Part shown: positions 7,433-16,400 of the stretch, in pieces
Layout of the letters: the number at the start of each line of letters is the position of its first letter
How positions within the stretch are numbered: the stretch's first letter is position 1
Origin: an uncultured Oscillospiraceae bacterium
GTDB lineage: Bacteria; Bacillota; Clostridia; Oscillospirales; Oscillospiraceae
Assembly: GCA_944387015.1 (NCBI GenBank)
Contig: CALXDH010000020.1
Span: forward strand, 1 to 44,075
Reading direction: 5' to 3'
DNA length: 44,075 bases
Made by a program: the position numbers and the translations under genes
Notes under the pieces: generated by a model
The model's input: only the letters and a program-made list of their open reading frames with translations
The model's database searches: none
What the model was told of the DNA's origin: nothing

Positions 7433-10400
7433 TCAGCCGGAAGCGCCGAGTCGGCAAAAACGGCTAAGCAGTACCGCCGTCTGGGCCCGGCTGGCGGTAC
7501 CCTCCGGCAGCAAAGATCCCGCAGCAGTTCCCTGGAGAACTCCTGCATCAATCGCCCAGGCCATGGCTTCCCGGGCATAGGGCGCCACTGCTGCTCCGTC
7601 ACTGAACCCGTTCAGGTCGGTATCTACGGAGAGTACCGCGCCCTGCCGTTGGGCAAAGCGGTAGAGCAGCACCGCCAGCTGCTGACGGGTCACGGCGGCA
7701 CCGGGGGCGGAACCGTCGGAAATTCCGGCCGCCATGGCCCAGGCCTTGGCGGCCTCCATGTCGGAGGGATCAACCCCCTCCATCCGGGCCAGAATCATCC
7801 AAATCTGCTGACGGCTGATGCTGCCGCCGGGGGTAAAGATTCCTTCGCCGGTGCCCTTCATGTATCCCTGTTCCAGCGCCCAGGAGATCTCCTGCCGGGC
7901 CCAGAAATCCTCCGGGACATCTGAAAAGCCAGGTTCTGTTTCAGGAACATCAACTACATTGCCAGGTTCTCCGCTGCCTCCGGCAGAACTGCCCCCGCCG
8001 GAGCTGCTGCCACCGCCACCACCTGCGGAACCGCCTCCGGGGATCCCGCTGCTCTCCTGGTCCTTCTGGGGGACTGCCTTGAAGGCAGTCCGGGCCGATT
8101 CCAGTGCTGCAGCCACCGCTTCCGGAGACACGGCGGACTCCAGTGTGTCGGTGCCGGTGCGGAACACAGCCGCCAGCTGTTCCCGGCCCTGCTGGGAATA
8201 CCGCTCGGGGTCATAGCTCTGGTAATCCGCCGTGAGCTGGGTCGCTGCCTGCTTCTTTTGCTGCGCCAATGCCATCCGGGAGTTCAGGGCCGTTTTGAAC
8301 TGGCCGGTCAGCTGCAGAGTATGGGGTGCCGCCTCAGTGACGGCGGTTTCATAGGCGCTTTGCCACTGGGACGTCACTTGCGCAAGAGGCCGGACTGACA
8401 GACCGTCCAGCCCCTGCACCCAGGCGGCTGCCGCCTCCAACCGCTCCAACCCCAGGACAGTTTCATGGGTAAATTCCTTTACAAGAGATGTTACCCGTTC
8501 CAGATCAGCAGGCTCTGTCAAGTCTTGGTGGACTCCACCCACAAAGTCCGCTGTCAGGGCGCCGGCAGTATTATCGGCCGCCTTCTGAATCATTACGGCA
8601 TTGCTTTCATCCACGGCAAAACTATCCGCTTGGGCAATCACCGTACCGTAGATACTCCTCCATGCGGCGATCACCGTCTCTGCCCGCTCCCGGCTGGTGG
8701 CCACAGCCGCCATGTCCCGGATTGCGCCGCTGCAGATTTTCTCCATCCCGCTCTCCAGAGAAGCATCTTCAATGGCTTTCTGGGCATCGTCAAAGATCTG
8801 CACCAGAGCCGCCCAGTCCCGGGCGGTGTAGTCCTCTGCCTGATACTGGGAGTAGGCCGTCTCCAGGCGCCGGTAATATGTGATGCGGATCGGGTCCCGC
8901 CATACTGCGTACAGCGTAACCGTCTCCCCTTCCGTGGCCGTGAGGTTCCATACGCCAGCCCGGTCTCCATAGCGGATCGGCCCGCCGGGGGTCAGGGCCC
9001 AGCCGGCAAACTCCTTGCCCTGGGGCGCCGTCAGAGTGTTTTCCGGCAGCGTTCCCTCCTGGTCATAGGTATACGTCTTGCCGGGCATGCTGCCGCTGCC
9101 CCCCTGGCCGGGGTCAAAGACCACGGTATAAGTAATGGCCTTCCACTGGGCGTAGAGGGTCACTTTATCCCCTTGGTTTTTGCCTGAGAGATTGGTGACC
9201 TCCTGCCCTGCGGCATAGGTCTGTCCGTCGCCGTATTTGTTTTCCCAACGGGTGAAACGATAGCCCCAGCGGTTAAATGCATTTTCCGCCAGGGTCACCG
9301 GGGTATCCCACACGGCAGCCTGGGCAGGGATGGAACCACTTCCGCCGTTTCCGTCATAACGAATGGTATAGTCGTTGGGGAGCCACTTGGCATACAGGGT
9401 CTGGCCCTGGGCGGACACCTCACCGGTGACGGGCCGGGTAAAGGTCTCGTCCTCATACCACTCCACCCGTCCAAAACCTGTCTGGGGGGTCTGCTCCGCA
9501 TACACGTCAGGGTCCACCATCAGATCCGCCCGGTTGGGCAGAGTCAGCTTTTTGAGGAAGTTGTGCCGGCCCACAAAGCCGCTGCCGATGGGGCTGAGGT
9601 TGACGTTGCGGCTCAGATCCAGCTCCGTCAGGCGGTTGTCGTCCAGATGGACGAACTCCAGCTGCTCCAGCATGGTCAGGTCCACACTCTCCAGCCGGTT
9701 ATCAAAGATCTCGATGAATTTCAGGTTGATGTTGTCGGAAAAATTCACCCCCGTCAGATCGTTGTGGCGGGCGTAGAGATTCTCCAGGGCCGTGCAGCCG
9801 GAGAGGATCAGCTCCGACATGTGGTTGAATTCGCACACCAGGTCCACCAGCCGGGTGAGCCCCGTGACGTCCAGCTGGGAGATCTGGTTGTAGGAACACC
9901 GCAGGGAGCGGAGATTGCGGTTCTGGCTCACGTCCAGCTCCGTCAGGCGGTTGCTGCCGCAGCTGAGGGCCTCCAGAGCCGTGAACACCTGGATGCCCTC
10001 CAGGGAGGCGATGCCCAGAGCGGGCACACGGATCTCCCGGATCTCCGCCAGCTCCTCCTGGGTGAAGATGCCGTCGGCGCCGTAGCCGTTGAGATTGGCT
10101 CTGTTCGCCAGCCAGCCGCGGAAGGCGTCATCCGGAAAGACGTCCGGGGTGATGGCCACCTCGCCGGGCCCGGGCGTCCGCTCCGGAGCAGTCTCCTCCA
10201 ACGTGGTGGTCTCCTCTTCCTCCAGGGCAGGCTCCTCCAAAGCGGGAGCCTCTTCCTCCTCCGGAACAGATTCCCCCAAAGTGGGAGCCTCTTCCTCTTC
10301 CAGAGCAGCCTCCTCCAAGACAGGAGTCTCCTCCTTGGGAAGGGTCTCCTCCAGAGCGGGAGGCTCCTCCTCCTGCGGAGCAAGCGCCAGAGCGGAGGGC

Positions 10401-10465
10401 AGCATCTGTCCCACCAGGAGCAGAGAAAGCAGGGCCGACAGGCCCCGCCGGTGCAGGTGATTCAT
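7433..10465 (-). CDS. Secreted surface protein with leucine-rich repeats, InlB-type repeats and C-terminal SLH domains
   Basis: A 1010-residue exported protein. A signal peptide (MNHLHRRGLSALLSLLLVG..., about residues 1-28) is followed by a Glu/Pro-rich tract with imperfect 'EEEEAPxLEE' repeats to about residue 95. A leucine-rich repeat block then spans about 105-330 (LTELDVSQN, LTELDLSRN units). Two InlB B-type repeats follow at about 360-530 (YTIRYDGNGGSGS, YTVVFDPGQGGSGS), then a helical region and a Gly/Ser linker. About residues 855-1005 contain SLH repeats (FSDVPEDFWARQEISWALEQ and two more), which bind cell-wall polymers and hold the protein on the surface. The architecture suggests adhesion or protein binding; the ligand is unknown. 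AGAAGGAGA ends 6 bases before ATG 10465. A GC-rich hairpin lies in the leader and a strong terminator follows the gene. Confidence 0.9.
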   Translation of the reverse strand: MNHLHRRGLSALLSLLLVGQMLPSALALAPQEEEPPALEETLPKEETPVLEEAALEEEEAPTLGESVPEEEEAPALEEPALEEEETTTLEETAPERTPGPGEVAITPDVFPDDAFRGWLANRANLNGYGADGIFTQEELAEIREIRVPALGIASLEGIQVFTALEALSCGSNRLTELDVSQNRNLRSLRCSYNQISQLDVTGLTRLVDLVCEFNHMSELILSGCTALENLYARHNDLTGVNFSDNINLKFIEIFDNRLESVDLTMLEQLEFVHLDDNRLTELDLSRNVNLSPIGSGFVGRHNFLKKLTLPNRADLMVDPDVYAEQTPQTGFGRVEWYEDETFTRPVTGEVSAQGQTLYAKWLPNDYTIRYDGNGGSGSIPAQAAVWDTPVTLAENAFNRWGYRFTRWENKYGDGQTYAAGQEVTNLSGKNQGDKVTLYAQWKAITYTVVFDPGQGGSGSMPGKTYTYDQEGTLPENTLTAPQGKEFAGWALTPGGPIRYGDRAGVWNLTATEGETVTLYAVWRDPIRITYYRRLETAYSQYQAEDYTARDWAALVQIFDDAQKAIEDASLESGMEKICSGAIRDMAAVATSRERAETVIAAWRSIYGTVIAQADSFAVDESNAVMIQKAADNTAGALTADFVGGVHQDLTEPADLERVTSLVKEFTHETVLGLERLEAAAAWVQGLDGLSVRPLAQVTSQWQSAYETAVTEAAPHTLQLTGQFKTALNSRMALAQQKKQAATQLTADYQSYDPERYSQQGREQLAAVFRTGTDTLESAVSPEAVAAALESARTAFKAVPQKDQESSGIPGGGSAGGGGGSSSGGGSSAGGSGEPGNVVDVPETEPGFSDVPEDFWARQEISWALEQGYMKGTGEGIFTPGGSISRQQIWMILARMEGVDPSDMEAAKAWAMAAGISDGSAPGAAVTRQQLAVLLYRFAQRQGAVLSVDTDLNGFSDGAAVAPYAREAMAWAIDAGVLQGTAAGSLLPEGTASRAQTAVLLSRFCRLGASG

Positions 10466-10493
10466 GGGTCGTCTCCTTCTATATAAAAATTGT

Positions 10494-10526
10494 ACTCCCC
10501 CGCCGGACTGCGGCCCGGTGGGGGGG
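10494..10526 (-). promoter_or_regulatory. GC-rich leader hairpin before the SLH gene
   Basis: CTCCCCCGCCGG-type and CCGGTGGGGGGG-type arms flank a short loop; on the minus strand the hairpin is followed by ACAATTTTTATA and then the ribosome binding site. It resembles a terminator placed between promoter and start codon, so attenuation is possible. Further upstream, about 10560-10620 is very AT-rich and probably contains the minus-strand promoter, though I cannot place it exactly. Confidence 0.4.
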
Positions 10527-10659
10527 TGTTTTCTTTAGCAGTGTACCAGAGGAATCCCGGAATGGCAAATGGCAAAGCTACAATTTATACTTATTTTTGA
10601 ATTTATTAATATATTTTGTAACTGCTCTTCCCGCTCCCCGCAAAAACACCGAAGGTTCT

Positions 10660-10758
10660 GACATCATTCCTCCAAATTCCCCTTGACGTCATGATATTAT
10701 GATGTCATAATCTTTTTTGAAAAAGACATCATGATGTCAAAAAAGGAGGAAAGACGTC
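10660..10758 (+). promoter_or_regulatory. Operator/centromere-like repeat cluster of the partition operon
   Basis: The half-site GACRTCAT recurs: GACATCAT at 10660-10667; GACGTCAT (10685-10692) facing ATGATGTC (10699-10706); a perfect 14-bp palindrome GACATCATGATGTC at 10725-10738; and a final GACGTC at 10753-10758. The second site spans the promoter from -35 to -10. The third lies just downstream of it. This arrangement fits autorepression by the RHH protein encoded next, and the same sites may serve as the partition site. Confidence 0.75.
10683..10711 (+). promoter_or_regulatory. Promoter of the RHH-parA-parB operon
   Basis: TTGACG (10683-10688), 17-bp spacer, CATAAT (10706-10711). The palindromic operator 10685-10706 overlaps nearly all of it, so a bound repressor would exclude RNA polymerase. 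Confidence 0.75.
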
Positions 10759-10759
10759 G

Positions 10760-10936
10760 ATGGAATCCGAAAAGAAGGTGAAACTCCTGGTGTACGCCAC
10801 GGAGGACGAGCGGGCCCGCATCAAAATGGCAGCCGCCAAGCTGCACATGTCCATGTCCCAGCTGATCCTGGACAGCGTGCTGGAGCAGGTAGCCAGCATT
10901 GAATCGCTGGAAAAGAAGGAGGGCGAGCAGGCATGA
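10760..10936 (+). CDS. Small ribbon-helix-helix DNA-binding protein (partition repressor/centromere-binding candidate)
   Basis: A 58-residue protein starting MESEKKVKLLVYATEDERAR. A short beta-strand (KVKLLVYA) followed by two predicted helices (DERARIKMAAAKL and SMSQLILDSVLEQV) is the ribbon-helix-helix pattern of the CopG/ParG/Arc type. AAAAGGAGGA precedes ATG 10760 by about 9 bases, and its TGA overlaps the parA ATG by 4 bases (ATGA). RHH proteins encoded before a short ParA commonly bind repeats at their own promoter, and the matching palindromes are present at 10660-10758. The role in repression is therefore likely. Whether it or the ParB-like protein is the centromere binder cannot be settled from sequence. 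Confidence 0.8.
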   Translation: MESEKKVKLLVYATEDERARIKMAAAKLHMSMSQLILDSVLEQVASIESLEKKEGEQA

Positions 10937-11703
10937 AAACCATCGCCGTGATGAACCAGAAAGGCGGTACCGGTAAGACCACCTCCGCCATCAATCTGGC
11001 GGGAGAACTGGTACGCCGGGGCAAGCGGGTACTTCTCATTGATATGGACACCCAGGGCAACGCCACCAGCAACCTGCAGCTCACCGAGGTTCCCGCCGCT
11101 ACGCTGACAGACGTGATCGTCAGCAAAAATGCCACGGTTGCAGATACCATCTGTCATACCTCCATCGAGGGACTGGATCTCATCCGGGGAGGAAGTCTGC
11201 TGGCACCGGCACTTGCTTTCATGCAGGAAATGACCTTCGGCCGGGATACCACGCTGCGCCGCCTGCTGCCCCAGATCCCGGATACATATGACTTTGTGTT
11301 CTTCGACTGCTCGCCTTCTCTGGAGAGTCTTTTCAATATCAATGTGCTGGTAGCCGTGCAGTACGTCCTTATCCCCATCAAAGTGGACAAGAACTCTATC
11401 GAGGGCTACGATGTCATGCTGGAGACGGTACAGTCCGTGCGGGAGATCGCCAATCCGGACATCCGGGTACTGGGCATCTTCATGACCGCTGTGGAGACCG
11501 GCGCAGGGCTGGACCGGGAGATGATCGAAAATCTCCCCCGAATGCTGCCGGAGCTGGCCTTCCGGACCTATATCCGCAAGAACATCGACGTGAAGAAGGC
11601 GCCCATCGCCATGCAGCCTCTGTGCTTCTTCTCCCCCCGCTGCACCGCTACGGAGGATTATGCCGCCCTGACGGACGAAATGCTCCAAAGAATGGAGGGT
11701 TGA
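10933..11703 (+). CDS. parA: ParA-family partition ATPase
   Basis: A 256-residue P-loop ATPase of the ParA/Soj/MinD superfamily. The deviant Walker A motif KGGTGKTT is at residues 10-17 (MKTIAVMNQKGGTGKTTSAI), and the Walker B-like region contains FVFFDCSPSLESLF. There is no N-terminal helix-turn-helix, so it is the short form that leaves repression to a partner, consistent with the RHH gene directly before it. It would bind DNA nonspecifically in the ATP form and move replicon copies apart together with ParB. The start overlaps the RHH stop and the ParB-like gene follows after 4 bases, so the three genes form one operon. No chromosomal ParB, Noc or GidA-type neighbours are present, which favours a plasmid partition system. 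Confidence 0.92.
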   Translation: MKTIAVMNQKGGTGKTTSAINLAGELVRRGKRVLLIDMDTQGNATSNLQLTEVPAATLTDVIVSKNATVADTICHTSIEGLDLIRGGSLLAPALAFMQEMTFGRDTTLRRLLPQIPDTYDFVFFDCSPSLESLFNINVLVAVQYVLIPIKVDKNSIEGYDVMLETVQSVREIANPDIRVLGIFMTAVETGAGLDREMIENLPRMLPELAFRTYIRKNIDVKKAPIAMQPLCFFSPRCTATEDYAALTDEMLQRMEG

Positions 11704-11707
11704 CCCC

Positions 11708-12646
11708 ATGGCCAAGAAGAATCCATCCATTTTCTCCACCCTGCAGAAAACCACCGCCAACGCCAGTGCGGTGAACGGGGAGTTCACCCGCCAGCTTCCG
11801 GTGGACGCCCTGGAGGATAACCCCATGAACCGCTTTTCCATGGCGGAAGATGAGCAGTTCACCTCCACCATGGCCTCTGTAGAGACGGACGGCTTTTTGG
11901 AGGACATTGTGGTAACACCGTCGGAAACGGAGGGCCGCTGGCGCATCATCAGCGGACATCGCCGGGTCCATATGGCCCGGAAACTGGGCAAGGCCACGGT
12001 CCCCTGCAAAGTACGCCACTATCCGGACAAGCTGGCAGAACTGCGGGCCCTGATGGGTGCCAACATTCACCGCCGGAACATCACCCCCTTTGACATGGCC
12101 CGCCAGCTGGAAACGCTGCGGGACGTCCTCGCGCAGGAAGGCCGGCTGCCGGAAAACGTCAAGGAACAGTCGGAGCTGATGGCGGAGCAGTCGGATCTGA
12201 GCCGGGCCACGGTGGAACGGTATCTGGACCTGCTGAATCTGGACGAGACCCTCACCGCCTGGGCCGAGAGCGGTAAGATGACGATGACGGACGCCTATGA
12301 ACTGGCTCGGAAAAAGAACCAGTCCCTCTACCCCATCGTGGAGGAGTTCGTCTCCAAGGCCGAAAATCAGGAGGACTTCCCCGCCCTGGTGCATCGGGCC
12401 ATCGCCTATGCAAAAGCCGCGGAGCTGCCCGTGACACCTCCCCGGGAAAAGGCCTCCGTCAACCCCCTGCGGACAGTGGACTCCTTCGGCCGGTCCATCC
12501 GGCGCTCCACCGCCCAGATGCGGACGCTGGATCTCTCCACTGAGGAAAACAAGGCAGCCGCCCGGAAAAAGCTGGAGACCTGCCTTGCCAATCTGGAGGA
12601 ACTGCGCCGCACCGTAGAGGCGCTGAAAGCCACGCTGGAGGAGTAA
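11708..12646 (+). CDS. parB: ParB/Spo0J-like partition protein
   Basis: A 312-residue ParB-family protein. The N-terminal ParB/Srx domain contains LPVDALEDNPMNRF and the nucleotide-binding signature SGHRRVHMARKLG around residues 80-92. Next comes a helical region with a helix-turn-helix (about 140-180: ELMAEQSDLSRATVERYLDLL). The C-terminal 50 residues are rich in Glu, Leu and Lys and probably form a coiled coil for dimerisation. ParB-family proteins act as CTP-dependent clamps on a centromere. It starts 4 bases after parA with GGAGGG overlapping the parA end. I see no canonical chromosomal parS, so its site may be the repeat cluster at 10660-10758. Confidence 0.88.
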   Translation: MAKKNPSIFSTLQKTTANASAVNGEFTRQLPVDALEDNPMNRFSMAEDEQFTSTMASVETDGFLEDIVVTPSETEGRWRIISGHRRVHMARKLGKATVPCKVRHYPDKLAELRALMGANIHRRNITPFDMARQLETLRDVLAQEGRLPENVKEQSELMAEQSDLSRATVERYLDLLNLDETLTAWAESGKMTMTDAYELARKKNQSLYPIVEEFVSKAENQEDFPALVHRAIAYAKAAELPVTPPREKASVNPLRTVDSFGRSIRRSTAQMRTLDLSTEENKAAARKKLETCLANLEELRRTVEALKATLEE

Positions 12647-12684
12647 GGGGCCGGGAAAAGGGCCCAGGCTCCACGAAAAATTCC

Positions 12685-13176
12685 ATGAACAAACAAAAAA
12701 AGTCTTATGTTCCGCTTTGGCGCTGTCTGCTCCCCGCCGGGTGGTACGCGGTGATCTTCCGTTTTTCCGCGCAGAACGCCACCGTATCCGGCTCTCTCTC
12801 CGACCGGCTTCTCTACCGCCTGCTCCATGCGGTCAGCGGCGCGTTCCACTCCCTGACAGCAGAGGGACAAACCGCCGTGGTGGAGTTTCTCTCCTATTAC
12901 GAGCGGAAAGGCGCCCATATGTTTTTATATTTTGTGCTGATGGGGCTGCTGCTCTTTGCGCTGCGCCCCTGGCTCACTTCGGCACCGAAACGGGCGGCTG
13001 CTGCCATTGCGGTGTGCACTGTGCTGGCAGCGCTGGACGAGTTCCACCAGACCTTTGTTCCCGGCCGCAGCGGCCAGCCAAGCGACGTGCTGGTGGACCT
13101 AAGCGGCGCGGCGTGCTTTTTATTGGTTTGGTTTGTTGTCCGCTGCGTGTGGCAAACCTGCCGCCCTGCTTCCTGA
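12685..13176 (+). CDS. VanZ-family membrane protein
   Basis: A 163-residue integral membrane protein with about four hydrophobic segments. The family signature is clear: an early FSAQ motif, then ERKGAHMFLYFVLMGLLL, then LDEFHQTFVPGRSGQPSDVLVD. VanZ from the Tn1546 cluster gives modest teicoplanin resistance, but most VanZ-family proteins are not linked to any resistance operon and their role is unknown. No van genes are here. It begins 39 bp after parB on the same strand and may be read from the same promoter. The ribosome binding site is weak. A hairpin terminator follows at 13253-13287. Confidence 0.85.
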   Translation: MNKQKKSYVPLWRCLLPAGWYAVIFRFSAQNATVSGSLSDRLLYRLLHAVSGAFHSLTAEGQTAVVEFLSYYERKGAHMFLYFVLMGLLLFALRPWLTSAPKRAAAAIAVCTVLAALDEFHQTFVPGRSGQPSDVLVDLSGAACFLLVWFVVRCVWQTCRPAS

Positions 13177-13252
13177 CGTGTCTCCGTCCGTTCAGGAGAA
13201 AAGCATCGATCAATTCCTCCGGCAACTGTCCGCACTTCGGCCAGTTCACTTC

Positions 13253-13287
13253 GCCCCGGCACAGATTTTGTGCCGGGGCTTTCTCTT
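13253..13287 (+). terminator. Terminator after the VanZ-family gene
   Basis: GCCCCGGCAC (13253-13262) pairs perfectly with GTGCCGGGGC (13270-13279); the T tract is interrupted by C (TTTCTCTT). The remaining gap to the next gene at 13484 is AT-richer and probably carries its promoter, which I could not place. Confidence 0.7.
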
Positions 13288-13483
13288 GCCTTTGCGCCGT
13301 TTCTTCGCAGAAAGGGGAAAAATGCCGAAAATAGTGGTGGAACCGGGGAATAGATGTATGGTATCATAATGTTATTGCATTTACCCCTGTCTTGCGCAAA
13401 TACCGTTTTTTACGGCAGTATCATTTTTCTTACTGTCGTTTTGGATCTTCACTCCCGCTCTGTGCATAATGGAAGGACTGCCT

Positions 13484-16400
13484 ATGGAAAACGTTTGGGA
13501 ACTTTTTGAAGAGCTGGATGAGATGGTTTATGTTTCCGATCCAGAGACCCATGAATTGGTATATATGAACCGTCATCTGCGGGAAGCGCTGGGATACGGC
13601 TCTCATGAAGAATACCGGGGGAAACCGTGTCACCAGATCCTGCAGGGATCTCCGGTCCCCTGCTCCTTTTGCAACACTCAGCAGCTCCGGACCGGAACCT
13701 TTGTCTCCTGGACCCATAAGAATCCCGTCCTTCACAAGTGCTTTCTGGTCAAAGACAGCCTGATCCAGGCTCAGGGGAAAACGTACCGGATGGAGATCGC
13801 CATCGACGCAGATCCAGATTCCTCCGGCTCCCCTTATTACGCACGCAGCGAAACGATTTTAAATCAATGCATGCAGCATATGTTCTCCAGCACAAACCCG
13901 GAGCAATCCATCCAGCGCATGCTCACCTACATCGGCACCACCTTCTCCTGTGACCGGGCTTATATTTTTGAGCTCAGCGACAACCAGACCACCAGCAACA
14001 CCTACGAGTGGTGCGCGGAGAACGTGACGCCTCAAAAGGATCTTTTGCAGAATGTGTCGGTCTCCGGAATTGATTGGTGGATGGCTCTCTTTGCAGACCA
14101 TGAAGCCACAGTCATTCCAGATCTGGAAAACATCCGCCTGCAGTATCCGGAATCCTATGCGGTTTTAAAACCTCAGGACATCCATTCCCTGGCCGCCGGG
14201 CCGATCCACGCAGACGGGAAGATCATCGGCTTTCTCGGCGTGGATAATCCGGACCGCCGGATGCTCCCCCTGGTGGCCCCGCTGCTGACGGTGATCGGCT
14301 ATTTCACTTCCACCCTTCTGAGGCGGCGGGATCTTCTGGCCCGGCTGCATGAGCTGAGTTATCACGACCAACTCACCGGTGCGCTGAATCGGCATGCCCT
14401 CTCTGAACGGCTGGGGAATCTGCAAATGGATTCTGTGGGCGTTCTCTACTGCGACATTACGGGATTGAAAGCAGTCAACGACTCTCTGGGACATGCAGCC
14501 GGCGACCAGCTCATCTGCCGCTGCTATGATCTGCTCCGGGAAACCACAAATACCAGCCTGATTTACCGCACGGGTGGAGATGAGTTCATCGCCCTATACC
14601 CCAACTGCGGGGAGATCGATTTTCAAAACAGCGTATGCCGGCTGCAGCGGAAAATCCGGGAGGAATCCTATCACGTGGCTGTGGGATACATCTGGTCCGA
14701 CACCCAACCGCTGAATCTGGAAAAGCTGATCGCTCAGGCGGACCAGGTCATGTATCGGGACAAGCGGGATTATTATCAGGAGACGCTTGCCCATTCCGAC
14801 TCGGATCACCGGCAGCTTGACCACGGGACGCAGCCCTTTGAGCCGCGGGATGCAAATCACCGCTCAGCGGAGACTCCCTTTCAAACCTTTCTCACGGAAA
14901 CGAACTGTGATATGGAGGCCCTGTTCCACTCTGTCTCGCAGGATAACGACTCCAGCTATTTTTACCTGGGCGATATGCAGAAGGATCTCTTCTTCATCTC
15001 CGACAACATGAAAGAGGACTTCGGGTTCCCGCAAAATCTGGTCCCCGGGTTGCTGAAGCAATGGTCCAAACGGATCAGCACACCGGAATTTCAGGATCTG
15101 TTCTGGCAGGACATCTCCAGTATGCTGCGGGAAAAGCGAACCATCCACGACCTGCGCTATCAGGTGCGCGATGTAAACGGAAACAACCTCTGGATCCGCT
15201 GCTACGGCATTCTGAAATGGAACGAGGACAAGAGCAAGCCTTTGTTCTTCTCCGGCCGGGTGACGCATCAGGATAAGAATTTCGTTGTGGACCCCATCAC
15301 CAACTTCCCGCGGGAACATGCCTCCTTCCAGCAGCTGGACGAGCTGCGCAGATTGGACGAGCGGGCGCTGGTGATCGGGTTCAGTCTCAACGGATTTTCC
15401 GAAATCAACACCACCAAGGGACGGGCCTACGGAGATCGGCTGCTTAAAAACGTCGCAGACGCCCTGACGAAGGAACTCTTCTGGAAAATGTCCTTTTTCC
15501 GTCTGGAGGGCATGCGCTGCATGGCCGTTGTCAATTCCTCCTGCATGGCCGAGGGGCAGGATGCGCTGGTCGAGCAGATCCGGGCGGTGATTCAAAAATG
15601 CTATGCAAGCATGGACGTGTCTGTTCAGAATTTCTGCTCCTTCGGCATCATGGAGTATCCCAACGGAGCCATGACCCCCGACGATCTGGTGGAAAATCTG
15701 GTCTCTTTGATCCGGGTGGCCAAGCAGGACGCCAGACGGGACTATGTGGACTATTCCACGCCCAATATCCAGCGCATCAAGCAGATGTCCAACATGGTTC
15801 TGGCCCTGAGCCAGAATGTGGCCAATCAGATGGAGCATTTCCGGATCGTGATCCAGCCCATCGTCTCTGCTGCGGACGGCGCGGTCATCGGCGGCGAGGT
15901 GCTTCTGCGCTGGACATTTGAAGGGAAAGACGTCTCTCCCGCGACCTTCATTCCCATTCTGGAGAAAATCGGTCTGATCCACACCGTGGGCCGCTGGGTA
16001 TTTGAGCAGGCGACATCGACCTGCGTTCGGCTGCAGTCCCACGATCCTGCTTTTTATCTGACATTCAATATGAGTCTCCACCAGCTCTCCGATCCCCAGC
16101 TGCTGCCCTTCATGAAAGAGACTTTGGAAAAATACCGTCTCTCCGGATCCAGTCTGGTGGCAGAACTGACCGAAAGCTGTTTGGACGAGCAGCCGGAGAA
16201 GCTGACCGGCTTTGTGCAGGCGTGCCAGAAGCTGGGGATCTTCATTGCACTGGATGATTTCGGCAGCGGCTATTCCTCTTTGCGGATGCTGCTGCAATAC
16301 CCCTCCAGCATCATCAAGCTGGATCGTTCTCTGGTGCGGGAAATGGCACAGTCCACCGCCAAGATGCATTTTATTCAAAGCATCGTCTTTGCCTGCCATC

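Noticed and set aside
12685-13176. Glycopeptide-resistance determinant (VanZ)
   Set aside because: Only the family signature is present; no vanHAX or regulator is nearby, and most VanZ-family proteins have no resistance role.
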